A stretch of 64,000 bases of DNA, taken from the NCBI GenBank assembly GCA_963678395.1, contig OY782827.1:496001-560000 (forward strand). Direction: 5' to 3'. Below the pieces are notes generated by a model. That model saw nothing but the letters and a program-made list of their open reading frames with translations, searched no databases and was not told where the DNA came from. Source of the stretch: JAAYAE01 sp963678395 (GTDB lineage: Bacteria > Bacillota > Negativicutes > Acidaminococcales > Acidaminococcaceae). The translations under genes were made by a program, and so were the position numbers. Below, in pieces: positions 33,410-41,928 of this stretch (positions within the stretch are counted from its first letter, which is position 1; the number at the start of each line of letters is the position of its first letter).

Positions 33410-34507
33410 ATGGAAGGAAAGAAGACACCGTTGTACGAAACACATGTGAAATATGGTGGCAGAATTGTTGAATTTGGGGGCTGGTTATTGCCGGTACAGT
33501 ATGCAGGAGTATTGACTGAGCATAAAGCAGTTCGGACCAGTGCAGGTCTTTTTGACGTTTCGCACATGGGTGAGATTTGGGCTGAGGGAAAAGATGCTTT
33601 TGCTTTTTTGCAAAACTTGGTTACAAACGATTTGACTGATCTACAAGTAGGACAGACTAGGTATTCACCAATATGTTATAAGGATGGAGGTACTGTTGAT
33701 GATCTTTTGATTTATAAGTTTGGTGAGGAGCGCTACCTAATCGTAGTCAACGCAGCAAATATAGAAAAAGATTGGGCTTGGATGCAAGAAAATGTAGGAG
33801 ACTTCAAAGTTACGCTTACTAATAAATCAGACGTAACAGGGCAGTTAGCTCTACAAGGGCCCAAAGCATTAGAGATTTTACAAAAATTAACAACAGCACC
33901 TGTAGATAATATAGGATATTATCATTTTTCAGAGGATATTCTTGTAGCCGGGAAAACAACAATAGTTTCGCGCACAGGATATACGGGTGAAGATGGGTTT
34001 GAAATTTATTGCCAGGCACAAGATGCTCCTATTTTGTGGGAAGCTATTATGGCGGCAGGTAAAGAAGAAGGTATTTTACCGACCGGTCTGGGGTGTCGAG
34101 ATACGTTGCGTTTTGAGTGCTGTATGCCATTGTATGGACATGAATTATCCCAAACAATTACGCCGCTTATGGCTGGGCTGGGTATGTTTGTTAAATTAGA
34201 TAAAGAAGCTTTCAATGGACGAGAGGCATTAAAAGAGCAAAAGGCCAATGGTTTACCACAAAGAGTAATGGGTGCTGAAATTACGGGGCGAGGTATTGCG
34301 AGAGCAGGCTTTCCTGTGCAATGCGAAGGCAAGGTAATTGGGCATGTTACTACAGGCTCACCGGCACCAACCTTGGGCAAAAATATGGCCCTAGTCCTTA
34401 TTGATACAGCCTATGCGACCATAGGTAAAGAAATATTTATTGATGTTCGAGGGAAAGCAGTACCGGCTGTTATCGTGAAAAAACCATTTTATAAACGTCC
34501 ACAATAA
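33410..34507 (+). CDS. gcvT: Glycine cleavage system T protein (aminomethyltransferase)
   Basis: GcvT takes the aminomethyl group from the lipoyl arm of GcvH and gives methylene-tetrahydrofolate and ammonia. The 365-residue protein is full length. Family blocks are VEFGGWLLPVQYAGVLTEH, FDVSHMGEI, YTGEDGFEIY (folate site), LGCRDTLRFE and TLGKNMALVLID. GGGGGG supplies the ribosome-binding site 8 bases upstream. It is the first gene of the eight-gene glycine cleavage and lipoylation operon behind the glycine riboswitch. In an anaerobe the system can run for glycine use or, with reducing power, in reverse. Confidence 0.98.
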   Translation: MEGKKTPLYETHVKYGGRIVEFGGWLLPVQYAGVLTEHKAVRTSAGLFDVSHMGEIWAEGKDAFAFLQNLVTNDLTDLQVGQTRYSPICYKDGGTVDDLLIYKFGEERYLIVVNAANIEKDWAWMQENVGDFKVTLTNKSDVTGQLALQGPKALEILQKLTTAPVDNIGYYHFSEDILVAGKTTIVSRTGYTGEDGFEIYCQAQDAPILWEAIMAAGKEEGILPTGLGCRDTLRFECCMPLYGHELSQTITPLMAGLGMFVKLDKEAFNGREALKEQKANGLPQRVMGAEITGRGIARAGFPVQCEGKVIGHVTTGSPAPTLGKNMALVLIDTAYATIGKEIFIDVRGKAVPAVIVKKPFYKRPQ

Positions 34508-34563
34508 TTTTATAAAGCAAATTTTGTTTTAAAATATAAGAACACTATAAAGGAGAGATTATT

Positions 34564-34950
34564 ATGAAAATTCCAGCAGAGTTAAAGTATTCAAGTGATC
34601 ATGAATGGGTAAAGGTAGAAGGTAATAAAGCAACTATAGGCATTACTGATTTTGCTCAAGACCAATTAGGTGATGTAGTGTTTGTAGAGGTACCGGAAGT
34701 GGATGCTGAATTAACCGCTACTGAGGGATTAGGAACGATTGAGTCTGTAAAAGCTGTTTCGGATGTTTATTCTCCGGTTTCAGGCAAGGTTGTAGAAGTC
34801 AATGACGAATTGGAAGATGCACCCCAATTGATTAATGAAGATGCTTATGGCAAAGGCTGGATTTGTGTAGTTGAATTATCTAATCCTGCAGAAATAAATG
34901 ATTTGCTTGATGCGGAAGCTTATGAAAAACTGTTGCTGGAGGAGGCCTAA
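34564..34950 (+). CDS. gcvH: Glycine cleavage system H protein
   Basis: GcvH is the lipoyl carrier that shuttles the aminomethyl intermediate between the P, T and L proteins. The 128-residue protein has the lipoyl domain with the acceptor lysine at residue 63 in ESVKAVSD. AAGGAGAG lies 6 bases before the ATG. It is 56 bases after gcvT and 3 bases before gcvPA. It is the likely substrate of the octanoyltransferase and the two radical-SAM proteins encoded further down the same operon. Confidence 0.98.
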   Translation: MKIPAELKYSSDHEWVKVEGNKATIGITDFAQDQLGDVVFVEVPEVDAELTATEGLGTIESVKAVSDVYSPVSGKVVEVNDELEDAPQLINEDAYGKGWICVVELSNPAEINDLLDAEAYEKLLLEEA

Positions 34951-34953
34951 CCT

Positions 34954-36297
34954 ATGACCTGGAGTTATTTGCCACACACGGCAGAAGATAGAGCAGAGAT
35001 GCTTGCGGCCATTGGTGTTAAGGATTCTATGGATCTTTATGCTGATGTTCCAAGTAGCATTCGTTTGCAGCGTCCTCTAGACCTAGGAGAACCTTTAAGT
35101 GAAAGAGAAGTCGCTGGTTATTTTCAAAAACTAGCGGCTGCCAATGCGAATTTGCAGGAATATGCTTGCTTTTTAGGTGCAGGAGCTTATGATCACTTTA
35201 TTTCCAGTACGGTGGCCCATGTGCTTGGCCGCAGCGAATTTTATACAGCTTATACTCAGTATCAGCCGGAAATTTCTCAAGGTTATTTGCAAGCTCTTTG
35301 GGAGTATCAATCCATGATTTGCGAAATAACAGGTATGTCGGTAGCAAACGCTTCCTTGTACGATGGTGCAACAGCTATGGCAGAAGCGGCTCTTTTGTCT
35401 TGCCATGTTACTCGTCGCAATGAAATTATAATTGCGCGTAGCGTGCATCCTAATTATCGTACAGTTTTAGGTACTTATGCCAAAGATTTTGGCTTCGTTA
35501 TTAAAGAAGTAGATTATACGGATGGTGTAACTGCAGTTAATACTTTGGCTCAAGTTATTTCTAAAAATACAGGTGCGGTCATTATCCAAAATCCTAATTT
35601 TTTTGGCAGCATAGAAGATTTGTCGGAGCTAATTGCCAAAACCCATGAGGTAGGAGCCCTTTTTACTGCTGTCAGCGATCCAACGGCTTTGGGAATACTG
35701 GAAGCTCCAGGTAAATATGGCGCAGATATCGTTGTAGGAGAAGGACAACCTTTGGGCTTGGCTCTTAATTTTGGCGGTCCTTATTTAGGATTTATGGCTG
35801 CTACAAAAAAACTGATGCGTAAGTTACCGGGGAGAATTATTGGCGAGACTGTAGACAAAAATGGTAAGCGAGGTTTTGTTTTAACTTTGCAGGCAAGAGA
35901 GCAACATATACGTCGTGATAAAGCTACATCTAACATTTGCTCCAACGAGGCTTTGTGTGCTCTAGCTGCGACGGTATATTTGGCTACGGTCGGCAAAGAA
36001 GGCTATGCAGAAATAGCTTCCCAATGTTTGCAAAAAGCTCATTATGCGCAACAAGCTTTAGCGGCTAAAGGTATTCAAAGAACGTTTACGCCTCCGTTTT
36101 TTCAAGAATTTGTGATAAAGGTGTCGGGAAATATTGCTGAAATTAATAACAAACTTTTAGCACAAGGAATTATTGGAGGTTTGGATCTTGGTCAGTATTA
36201 TCCTGAATTAGAAGGTAATATGCTTTTATGTGTAACGGAAAATAGGACTAAAGAGCAAATAGATACTTTAGTAGCTGGATTGGGGGCACAGGCATGA
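34954..36297 (+). CDS. gcvPA: Glycine dehydrogenase (decarboxylating) subunit 1
   Basis: This 447-residue protein is the N-terminal half of the split P protein, the form typical of Firmicutes and archaea. It has the family start YLPHTAEDRAEMLAAIGV, the core blocks FLGAGAYDHF, YTAYTQYQPEISQGYLQALWEYQS and the end region LTLQAREQHIRRDKATSNICSNEAL. It forms the alpha2beta2 P protein with GcvPB and decarboxylates glycine using PLP. GGAGGAGG upstream is strong. Its TGA overlaps the ATG of gcvPB, giving balanced subunit translation. Confidence 0.98.
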   Translation: MTWSYLPHTAEDRAEMLAAIGVKDSMDLYADVPSSIRLQRPLDLGEPLSEREVAGYFQKLAAANANLQEYACFLGAGAYDHFISSTVAHVLGRSEFYTAYTQYQPEISQGYLQALWEYQSMICEITGMSVANASLYDGATAMAEAALLSCHVTRRNEIIIARSVHPNYRTVLGTYAKDFGFVIKEVDYTDGVTAVNTLAQVISKNTGAVIIQNPNFFGSIEDLSELIAKTHEVGALFTAVSDPTALGILEAPGKYGADIVVGEGQPLGLALNFGGPYLGFMAATKKLMRKLPGRIIGETVDKNGKRGFVLTLQAREQHIRRDKATSNICSNEALCALAATVYLATVGKEGYAEIASQCLQKAHYAQQALAAKGIQRTFTPPFFQEFVIKVSGNIAEINNKLLAQGIIGGLDLGQYYPELEGNMLLCVTENRTKEQIDTLVAGLGAQA

Positions 36298-37745
36298 TTT
36301 TAGAAAAGCAACCATTGATATTTGAATTAGGTAAGCCTGGCCGCAAAGCTATAGATTTACCTAAATTAGACGTGCCGGAAGCAGATAATCTAGTGCCGTT
36401 AAAATATGCTCGTACGCAGAAAGCTGCTTTACCGGAATTAAGCCAATTGGAATTAATGCGGCACTACACACAGCTTTCTAATAGAAATTTTGGTGTAGAC
36501 ACTGGGTTTTATCCCTTAGGTTCCTGTACTATGAAATATAATCCTAAAATCAATGAAGATATAAGCCGCTACCCAGGACTTTCCTTGTTGCATCCTTTGC
36601 AAGAACAGGGTACAGTACAAGGTGCTTTGGAAATACTTTATAAATGTGAGCAGGCTTTAGCAGAAATTTCCGGCATGAAAGCTGTTACTATGCAGCCGGC
36701 TGCCGGAGCTCACGGCGAATTAACGGGACTAAAATTAATACGCGCTTATCACCGTGATCGTAACGATTTGGCAAGAACGAAAGTTATTGTTCCTGATTCT
36801 GCTCATGGCACTAATCCTGCTTCGGCCGCAGTTTGCGGTATGGAAGCTGTGGAGATTAAGTCTGAAGCTGATGGTTCAATAGATTGGGCTGCTTTAAAAG
36901 CAGCGGTGGGACCGGATACAGCTGCCCTTATGCTGACTAACCCCAGTACTTTAGGTTTGTTTGAAAACAAAATTGAAGCTATTGCTAAAATAGTTCATGA
37001 TGCTGGTGGTTTGCTCTATTATGATGGAGCTAATTCTAATGCTATTATGGGCATAGTTCGTCCCGGAGACATGGGATTTGATGTAGTGCATTTAAATTTA
37101 CATAAAACTTTTTCTACTCCGCATGGTGGTGGTGGACCTGGTAGCGGGCCAGTGGGTGTGAAAGAAGATTTAGTAAAATTCCTGCCGAATCCGAGGGTTC
37201 AGTGTAACGCCGGAGTTTATTCTTGGCTTACCTCTGAAAAGAGCATTGGTAAAATGCAGGCTTTTCACGGTAATTTTGGCATTATCATAAGGGCGTATGC
37301 ATACATCCTTTCTATGGGTGGCGAGGGCCTCCGTAGATCAAGCGAAGATGCGGTGTTAAATGCAAATTATTGCAAAAAAATGTTAGAGGGAGCCTATGAT
37401 TCTCCTTTTGATCGTTTTTGTATGCATGAATGCGTTCTGACTTCTCTTAAGCAAAAACCCTATGGTATACACACTTTGGATATTGCTAAACGTTTGTTAG
37501 ATTATGGCTATCATCCGCCTACGATTTATTTCCCTTTGATTGTAGAAGAAGCAATAATGATTGAACCTACAGAATCAGAGAGTAAAGAAACTTTGGATGG
37601 GTTTATTGATGCTATGAAAAAGATTGCCGAAGAAGCTGAAACAAATCCGGAGCTGGTTCATAGCGCGCCACATAATACTATAGTTAGTCGTTTGGATGAA
37701 ACTTTAGCTGCACGTAATCCAGTTGTAAAATGGGAAGCTCAGTAG
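36294..37745 (+). CDS. gcvPB: Glycine dehydrogenase (decarboxylating) subunit 2
   Basis: This 483-residue C-terminal half of the P protein carries the PLP lysine in LNLHKTFSTPHGGGGPGSG (about residue 271). Other family blocks are FYPLGSCTMKYNPK, MQPAAGAHGELTGL and DSAHGTNPASA. It overlaps gcvPA by 4 bases, and its last 16 bases overlap the first radical-SAM gene, so the whole run gcvPA-gcvPB-radical SAM is tightly coupled. All active-site blocks are intact. Confidence 0.98.
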   Translation: MILEKQPLIFELGKPGRKAIDLPKLDVPEADNLVPLKYARTQKAALPELSQLELMRHYTQLSNRNFGVDTGFYPLGSCTMKYNPKINEDISRYPGLSLLHPLQEQGTVQGALEILYKCEQALAEISGMKAVTMQPAAGAHGELTGLKLIRAYHRDRNDLARTKVIVPDSAHGTNPASAAVCGMEAVEIKSEADGSIDWAALKAAVGPDTAALMLTNPSTLGLFENKIEAIAKIVHDAGGLLYYDGANSNAIMGIVRPGDMGFDVVHLNLHKTFSTPHGGGGPGSGPVGVKEDLVKFLPNPRVQCNAGVYSWLTSEKSIGKMQAFHGNFGIIIRAYAYILSMGGEGLRRSSEDAVLNANYCKKMLEGAYDSPFDRFCMHECVLTSLKQKPYGIHTLDIAKRLLDYGYHPPTIYFPLIVEEAIMIEPTESESKETLDGFIDAMKKIAEEAETNPELVHSAPHNTIVSRLDETLAARNPVVKWEAQ

Positions 37746-38584
37746 CCCCATGGCAAATTCGTCAGAAGAACTTTGCACCTATATTGTTTGTAAGTAGGCC
37801 GCAGAATACTGAAAGTATAAGTGTTACTGGCTCTTTTTGTGCTCTTAAATGTGCCCACTGCGGTGGGCATTATTTATCTAAAATGACGAAGTTGTCTTCT
37901 CTAAAAACAGCAAAGGACATTAAGGGAACTAGTTGTCTTATTAGCGGCGGCTGTGATTTTGGCGGTAGAGTCCAGATTACACCTCATTTGGAAATATTAA
38001 AAAGTTTAAAAGAAAATCACCGTTATAATTTTCATACAGGTCTTTTGTCAGAAACAGAAATAAAAGCCATAGCGCCTTTGGCTGACGTTGTATCTTTTGA
38101 TTTTTTAGCTGATACAGCAACTATTCATGATACTTTGAAACTTAATAAGACAGTGGAAGATTATGCTAAATGTTATCAAACTTTGCGTAAGTATTGTGCG
38201 CATGTGGCACCTCATATTTGTATAGGTCTTCATGGTGGCAAAATTAGTGGCGAATATGAAGCAGTAAAGTTGTTAAAAGAATTGGGTTTGGAACAATTGA
38301 TTTTTATCGTTTTGATTCCGACAATCGGGACAGAATATGCTAATGTAGAACCTCCGGTACTAGAAGAAGTAATCAAATTTTTAACTTGGGCGCGGCAAGA
38401 GTTGCCGACCACGCTGCTAACGTTAGGTTGTATGCGACCAGGAGGGAAATATCGGCTTCAGCTTGATTTAGCAGCGGTAGAGTGCGGAATTAATGGCATT
38501 GTTCAGCCTGTACGAGCCGCCGTTAAAAAAGCAGAAGAGTTAGGTTTAACTATCCAAGAAAACAAGGAGTGCTGTGTGTTATGA
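37730..38584 (+). CDS. Radical-SAM protein of the LipS1/LipS2 lipoyl synthase pair
   Basis: This 284-residue protein has the radical-SAM cluster motif CxxxCxxC at Cys37, Cys41 and Cys44 (CALKCAHC) and a TIM-barrel-like body with LISGGCDFGG and FHTGLLSE. It overlaps the end of gcvPB by 16 bases and the next radical-SAM gene by 4. Two BioB-like radical-SAM proteins next to gcv and lipM genes fit LipS1 and LipS2, which together insert two sulfurs into octanoyl-GcvH. They replace the single LipA, and no lipA is seen here. Which of the two this one is cannot be decided by reading. The start lacks a strong ribosome-binding site, in keeping with coupled translation. The assignment is an inference from context and fold. 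Confidence 0.75.
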   Translation: MGSSVAPWQIRQKNFAPILFVSRPQNTESISVTGSFCALKCAHCGGHYLSKMTKLSSLKTAKDIKGTSCLISGGCDFGGRVQITPHLEILKSLKENHRYNFHTGLLSETEIKAIAPLADVVSFDFLADTATIHDTLKLNKTVEDYAKCYQTLRKYCAHVAPHICIGLHGGKISGEYEAVKLLKELGLEQLIFIVLIPTIGTEYANVEPPVLEEVIKFLTWARQELPTTLLTLGCMRPGGKYRLQLDLAAVECGINGIVQPVRAAVKKAEELGLTIQENKECCVL

Positions 38585-39531
38585 GTAGCTGGAAATTGTC
38601 TATAGGAACCGCAGGAGCAATTGGCATTCGTAAACTAAAAACAGCTGCATTGCCGACCACGGCTTATATTATGCTAGGTGAGAAGTGTACACGCAATTGT
38701 GCTTTTTGTGCACAAGCTAGTGCAAGCACAGCTGCTGCTAAATTTCTTTCTAGAGTGGCTTGGCAAGATACCTCGGAGGATGTTTCCATAGCGCATTTGG
38801 TAGAAGCATATAACCTCGGAAAAATTAAGAGGGCTTGCTTACAAGTTGTTAACCGTCCGGATAGTTTAACAACAGTAAAAAATGCGGTAAAAGATCTTGT
38901 TGCTGCAGGTTTGCCTGTAGTCGTTTCCGGTTATATTACCTCAGTGGCAGAAGCCAAAGAACTTTTTGACTTAGGGGTAGATCGCATAGGGTTAGCCATG
39001 GACGTTGCTACTCCTGAACTGTTTGTGAAAATAAAAGGTGGCTCTTGGCAAAAACGCTGGGAACTATTATGTTCTTGTGCCGCTGTTTTTCCCGGTAAAA
39101 TGACCACACATTTAATCGTTGGTTTGGGAGAAACAGAAGAAGAAATGTGGAAGGTTATTAAGGAATGCTATGTTCGTGATATTACAGTAGGTCTTTTTGC
39201 TTTTACTCCTTTGCCTGGTACGGCTATGGCTGATAGGCCACAGCCTAAAATTGGCAGTTATCGCAGGCTGCAAATTGCGCTTGGACTTTTAAAAAGAGCT
39301 TTTAGTCCCGATGTAGTTGTGTGTAGCGGTGGGGAAATTGTAAGCTTTCAAGTGAAAAATATTGTTGAAGTTTTAGCTGATGGGGATGCTTTCAGGACAA
39401 GCGGATGCCATAAATGTAATCGACCTTTTTATAATGAGAGACCTGGCCAAATACTTTATAACTATCCTAGACTTTTATCACCAGAGGAGTTGCGACAAGC
39501 ATTTGTAGAAAGTGAAGTGGTAACATGGTAA
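38581..39531 (+). CDS. Second radical-SAM protein of the LipS1/LipS2 pair
   Basis: This 316-residue protein has CxxxCxxC at Cys36, Cys40 and Cys43 (CTRNCAFC), a GxIxGxGE-like block (HLIVGLGETEEEM) and a C-terminal Cys-containing segment (TSGCHKCNRPFYNERPG). The body resembles biotin synthase. The start at 38581 overlaps the previous stop (ATGA), with AAGGAG 11 bases upstream. The C-terminal CxxC may hold an auxiliary Fe-S cluster that gives up sulfur, as in lipoyl and biotin synthases. It overlaps the lipM-like gene by 7 bases. As with its partner, the role in lipoyl formation comes from operon context plus the known LipS1/LipS2 system, not from direct proof. Confidence 0.75.
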   Translation: MSSWKLSIGTAGAIGIRKLKTAALPTTAYIMLGEKCTRNCAFCAQASASTAAAKFLSRVAWQDTSEDVSIAHLVEAYNLGKIKRACLQVVNRPDSLTTVKNAVKDLVAAGLPVVVSGYITSVAEAKELFDLGVDRIGLAMDVATPELFVKIKGGSWQKRWELLCSCAAVFPGKMTTHLIVGLGETEEEMWKVIKECYVRDITVGLFAFTPLPGTAMADRPQPKIGSYRRLQIALGLLKRAFSPDVVVCSGGEIVSFQVKNIVEVLADGDAFRTSGCHKCNRPFYNERPGQILYNYPRLLSPEELRQAFVESEVVTW

Positions 39532-40382
39532 ACCCAGGAATAATTAATGCAGACAAAAAAAATCCTTGGCGTATACTAAACACAGGTTACAACAGTGCGA
39601 CGACAAATATGGGGATGGATGAAGCAATTATGGAAGCTTATGCTGCAGGTCAGGCACCACCAACTATTCGTTTTTACGGTTGGAAACCAGCGGCAGTTAG
39701 TCTGGGATATTTTCAGCATGGGGAAAAAGAAATTAATTTTGCTGTTTGTAAAGAGCAAGGTATTGATATTGTTCGCCGTTTAACAGGTGGTAGGGCGGTT
39801 TTGCACAATCGTGAGCTAACTTACAGCATAATTGTAGGTGAAGATTATCTGGGAATGCCGAAGACAATTACAGCATCCTACAGATATTTAAGCAAAGGAT
39901 TGCTTCTGGGGCTAGAGGAATTGGGGCTTACGGCGGAAATGACCAAGCCTATTGCTGCTTATGGGCAGCATATTAGAAAACCAGCTTCAGCGGCTTGTTT
40001 TGATGCTCCTTCCCATTACGAATTAACCATAGACAGGCGTAAACTTATTGGGTCGGCGCAGGTGCGGAAACATGGGGTTATATTACAACATGGTTCCATT
40101 CTTTTGGATTTTTCCCCTAGTGAATTAACAAATGTTTTAATGTTGCCGGCAGGGGAAGAAAATAAAACCAGAGACATGCTGCAAAATAAAGTCGCTGATT
40201 TGCAAACCGCTTTGGGGCGAGAGGTAAGTTGGGATGAAGTGCGCATAGCAATGACGACTGGTTTGCAAAAATCTTTGGAGATTTCTGAAATTGCTGGGGA
40301 ATTAACTATTGCTGAATTAAAGCGAGCAGAGGTTTTAGCTCAGATAAAATATAGCAGCGAAACATGGACTAAAAGACGCTAG
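39525..40382 (+). CDS. lipM: Octanoyltransferase LipM-like (lipoate/octanoate ligase family)
   Basis: This 285-residue protein belongs to the biotin/lipoate A/B ligase family. It shows the blocks MGMDEAIMEAYAAGQAPPTIRFYGW, RRLTGGRAVLHNRELTYSI and GSAQVRKHGVILQHGSIL. A cysteine in ACFDAPSHYELTID (about residue 157) matches the acyl-accepting Cys of LipM, which moves octanoate from acyl carrier protein to GcvH; lipoate ligases (LplA) lack it. The gene overlaps the second radical-SAM gene and is followed by lpd. With the two radical-SAM proteins it gives a full route to lipoyl-GcvH. An LplA-like salvage role is a less likely alternative. Confidence 0.85.
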   Translation: MVNPGIINADKKNPWRILNTGYNSATTNMGMDEAIMEAYAAGQAPPTIRFYGWKPAAVSLGYFQHGEKEINFAVCKEQGIDIVRRLTGGRAVLHNRELTYSIIVGEDYLGMPKTITASYRYLSKGLLLGLEELGLTAEMTKPIAAYGQHIRKPASAACFDAPSHYELTIDRRKLIGSAQVRKHGVILQHGSILLDFSPSELTNVLMLPAGEENKTRDMLQNKVADLQTALGREVSWDEVRIAMTTGLQKSLEISEIAGELTIAELKRAEVLAQIKYSSETWTKRR

Positions 40383-40396
40383 GAGGAAATATTAAT

Positions 40397-41803
40397 ATGA
40401 CCTATCAATTGTGTGTTATAGGTGCCGGTACGGGCGGTTATGTAGCCGCTATTAAAGCTGCACAACTTGGTGCTAAAGTTATTTTGATTGAGAAAGATAA
40501 TTTAGGTGGCGTGTGCATGAATAAAGGTTGCATTCCCACAAAGACCCTGCTAAAAAGTGCAGAAAAATGGCAAGAGGTTCAAAATATAGAAGAATTCGGT
40601 ATTTTTGTTGAAGGAACCGCTTATGACTGGGAAAAAGTCATGGAACGCAAAAACAACGTTGTTTACCAAATGCGTAAGGGACTGGAAAAGTTAATAAAGC
40701 TAAACAAAATAGAGGTTGTAGTAGGAAAAGCGGAATTTATTGCTAAAAATACTATTCATTTGCGTACTGACAACCCTGATGAGGAACGGGATATTACAGC
40801 GGAAAAGATTATCATAGCTACAGGCTCGGAGCCTTTTGTGCCGCCTATACCAGGCGCTGATCTTGCAGGTGTTATTACTAGTGATGATGTTTTAAAATTA
40901 GACGAAGTTCCAGGCTCAATGATTATTGTGGGCGCTGGAGCCGTGGGCGTAGAATTTGCTGGTATTTATGCGGGATTTGGCTGTATGACTACAATCGTAG
41001 AAATGGCTTCAGCCATATTGCCTCTTTGTGACATAGATATGCAAAAAAGAATGGGGCTGTCCTTGCGCAAACAACATATTACCGCCAAAACGGGAGCAGC
41101 TGTAAAAGCTATTACCAGGGAGAGTAACGGGTTAGCTGTTACTATTGAGTATAAAGGAAAAGAAGAGGTTATCGAAGCGGAAAAAGTTCTTTTAGCCGTG
41201 GGCAGAAAGCCGGTTCTTGTCAGTGAGGAATTAGATGAACTAGGCATTTCTTATACCAGAAAAGGTATTGTTGTTAATGAGAAGATGGAAACTTCGGTGC
41301 AGGGAATTTATGCGGTGGGAGATGCTACAGGGTTGTTAATGCTAGCCCATAGTGCTTCGCATCAAGGGTTTGTAGCAGCCGTTAATGCTGTGGGTGATGG
41401 GAAAGCTGTCATGCACTACAATGCTATCCCCAGTTGTATATTTACGCAGCCGGAAATAGCTCAAGTTGGTATGACTGAGCAAGAGTGTGAAGAAAACGGT
41501 AGGGAAATTGTTACGAGTAAGTTTAATTTTATGGCTAACGGCAAGGCTGTTTCTATGGGCGAAACAGAAGGGTTAGTTAAACTTATCGCAGATGCTCAAA
41601 CACATAGGCTGATCGGTGTTCATATTATGGGCGCTCATGCCAGCGATTTAATTGCAGAAGGCATTGTAGCAGTGCAAAATGGGCTTACAGCAGAAGAAGT
41701 CGTTGCTTGCATACATCCACACCCAACACTGTCAGAAGCCGTAGGAGAGGCTGCAATGGGCCTTTTTGGTGATATGATTCATCAAATAAACATGAAGAGA
41801 TAG
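40397..41803 (+). CDS. lpdA: Dihydrolipoyl dehydrogenase
   Basis: This is the L protein of the glycine cleavage system, which reoxidises the dihydrolipoyl arm of GcvH with NAD+. The 468-residue protein has the FAD motif IGAGTGGYVAAI (8-19), the redox pair CMNKGC (Cys40, Cys45), the NAD motif IVGAGAVGVEFAGIY (about 176) and the C-terminal His-Glu pair HPHPTLSEA. AGGAGGA precedes the ATG. It is the last gene of the operon, which ends in a strong terminator 30 bases downstream. No 2-oxo-acid dehydrogenase genes are nearby, so glycine cleavage is its evident task. Confidence 0.97.
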   Translation: MTYQLCVIGAGTGGYVAAIKAAQLGAKVILIEKDNLGGVCMNKGCIPTKTLLKSAEKWQEVQNIEEFGIFVEGTAYDWEKVMERKNNVVYQMRKGLEKLIKLNKIEVVVGKAEFIAKNTIHLRTDNPDEERDITAEKIIIATGSEPFVPPIPGADLAGVITSDDVLKLDEVPGSMIIVGAGAVGVEFAGIYAGFGCMTTIVEMASAILPLCDIDMQKRMGLSLRKQHITAKTGAAVKAITRESNGLAVTIEYKGKEEVIEAEKVLLAVGRKPVLVSEELDELGISYTRKGIVVNEKMETSVQGIYAVGDATGLLMLAHSASHQGFVAAVNAVGDGKAVMHYNAIPSCIFTQPEIAQVGMTEQECEENGREIVTSKFNFMANGKAVSMGETEGLVKLIADAQTHRLIGVHIMGAHASDLIAEGIVAVQNGLTAEEVVACIHPHPTLSEAVGEAAMGLFGDMIHQINMKR

Positions 41804-41832
41804 TTTTAAATTGCAAAAAGATGCTATATAAG

Positions 41833-41869
41833 AAAAGTAGGGGGGGATAACCACTCCCCTACTTTTTTT
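41833..41869 (+). terminator. Terminator of the glycine cleavage operon
   Basis: A stem of 11 bp (AAAAGTAGGGG with CCCCTACTTTT) and a long loop are followed by a T-tract. Confidence 0.88.
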
Positions 41870-41882
41870 CCAGCAGTTTTTG

Positions 41883-41891
41883 TGCTACAAT
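41883..41891 (+). promoter_or_regulatory. Extended -10 promoter of serS
   Basis: TG-C-TACAAT lies 38 bases before the serS start. No T-box leader fits in the short space. Confidence 0.5.
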
Positions 41892-41928
41892 ATCAGAATA
41901 ATGTAAGAAATCGTTGGGGGTAATGAAA

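Noticed and set aside
41870..41928. T-box riboswitch before serS
   Set aside because: Fewer than 60 bases separate the previous terminator and the start codon, and no T-box sequence is seen.
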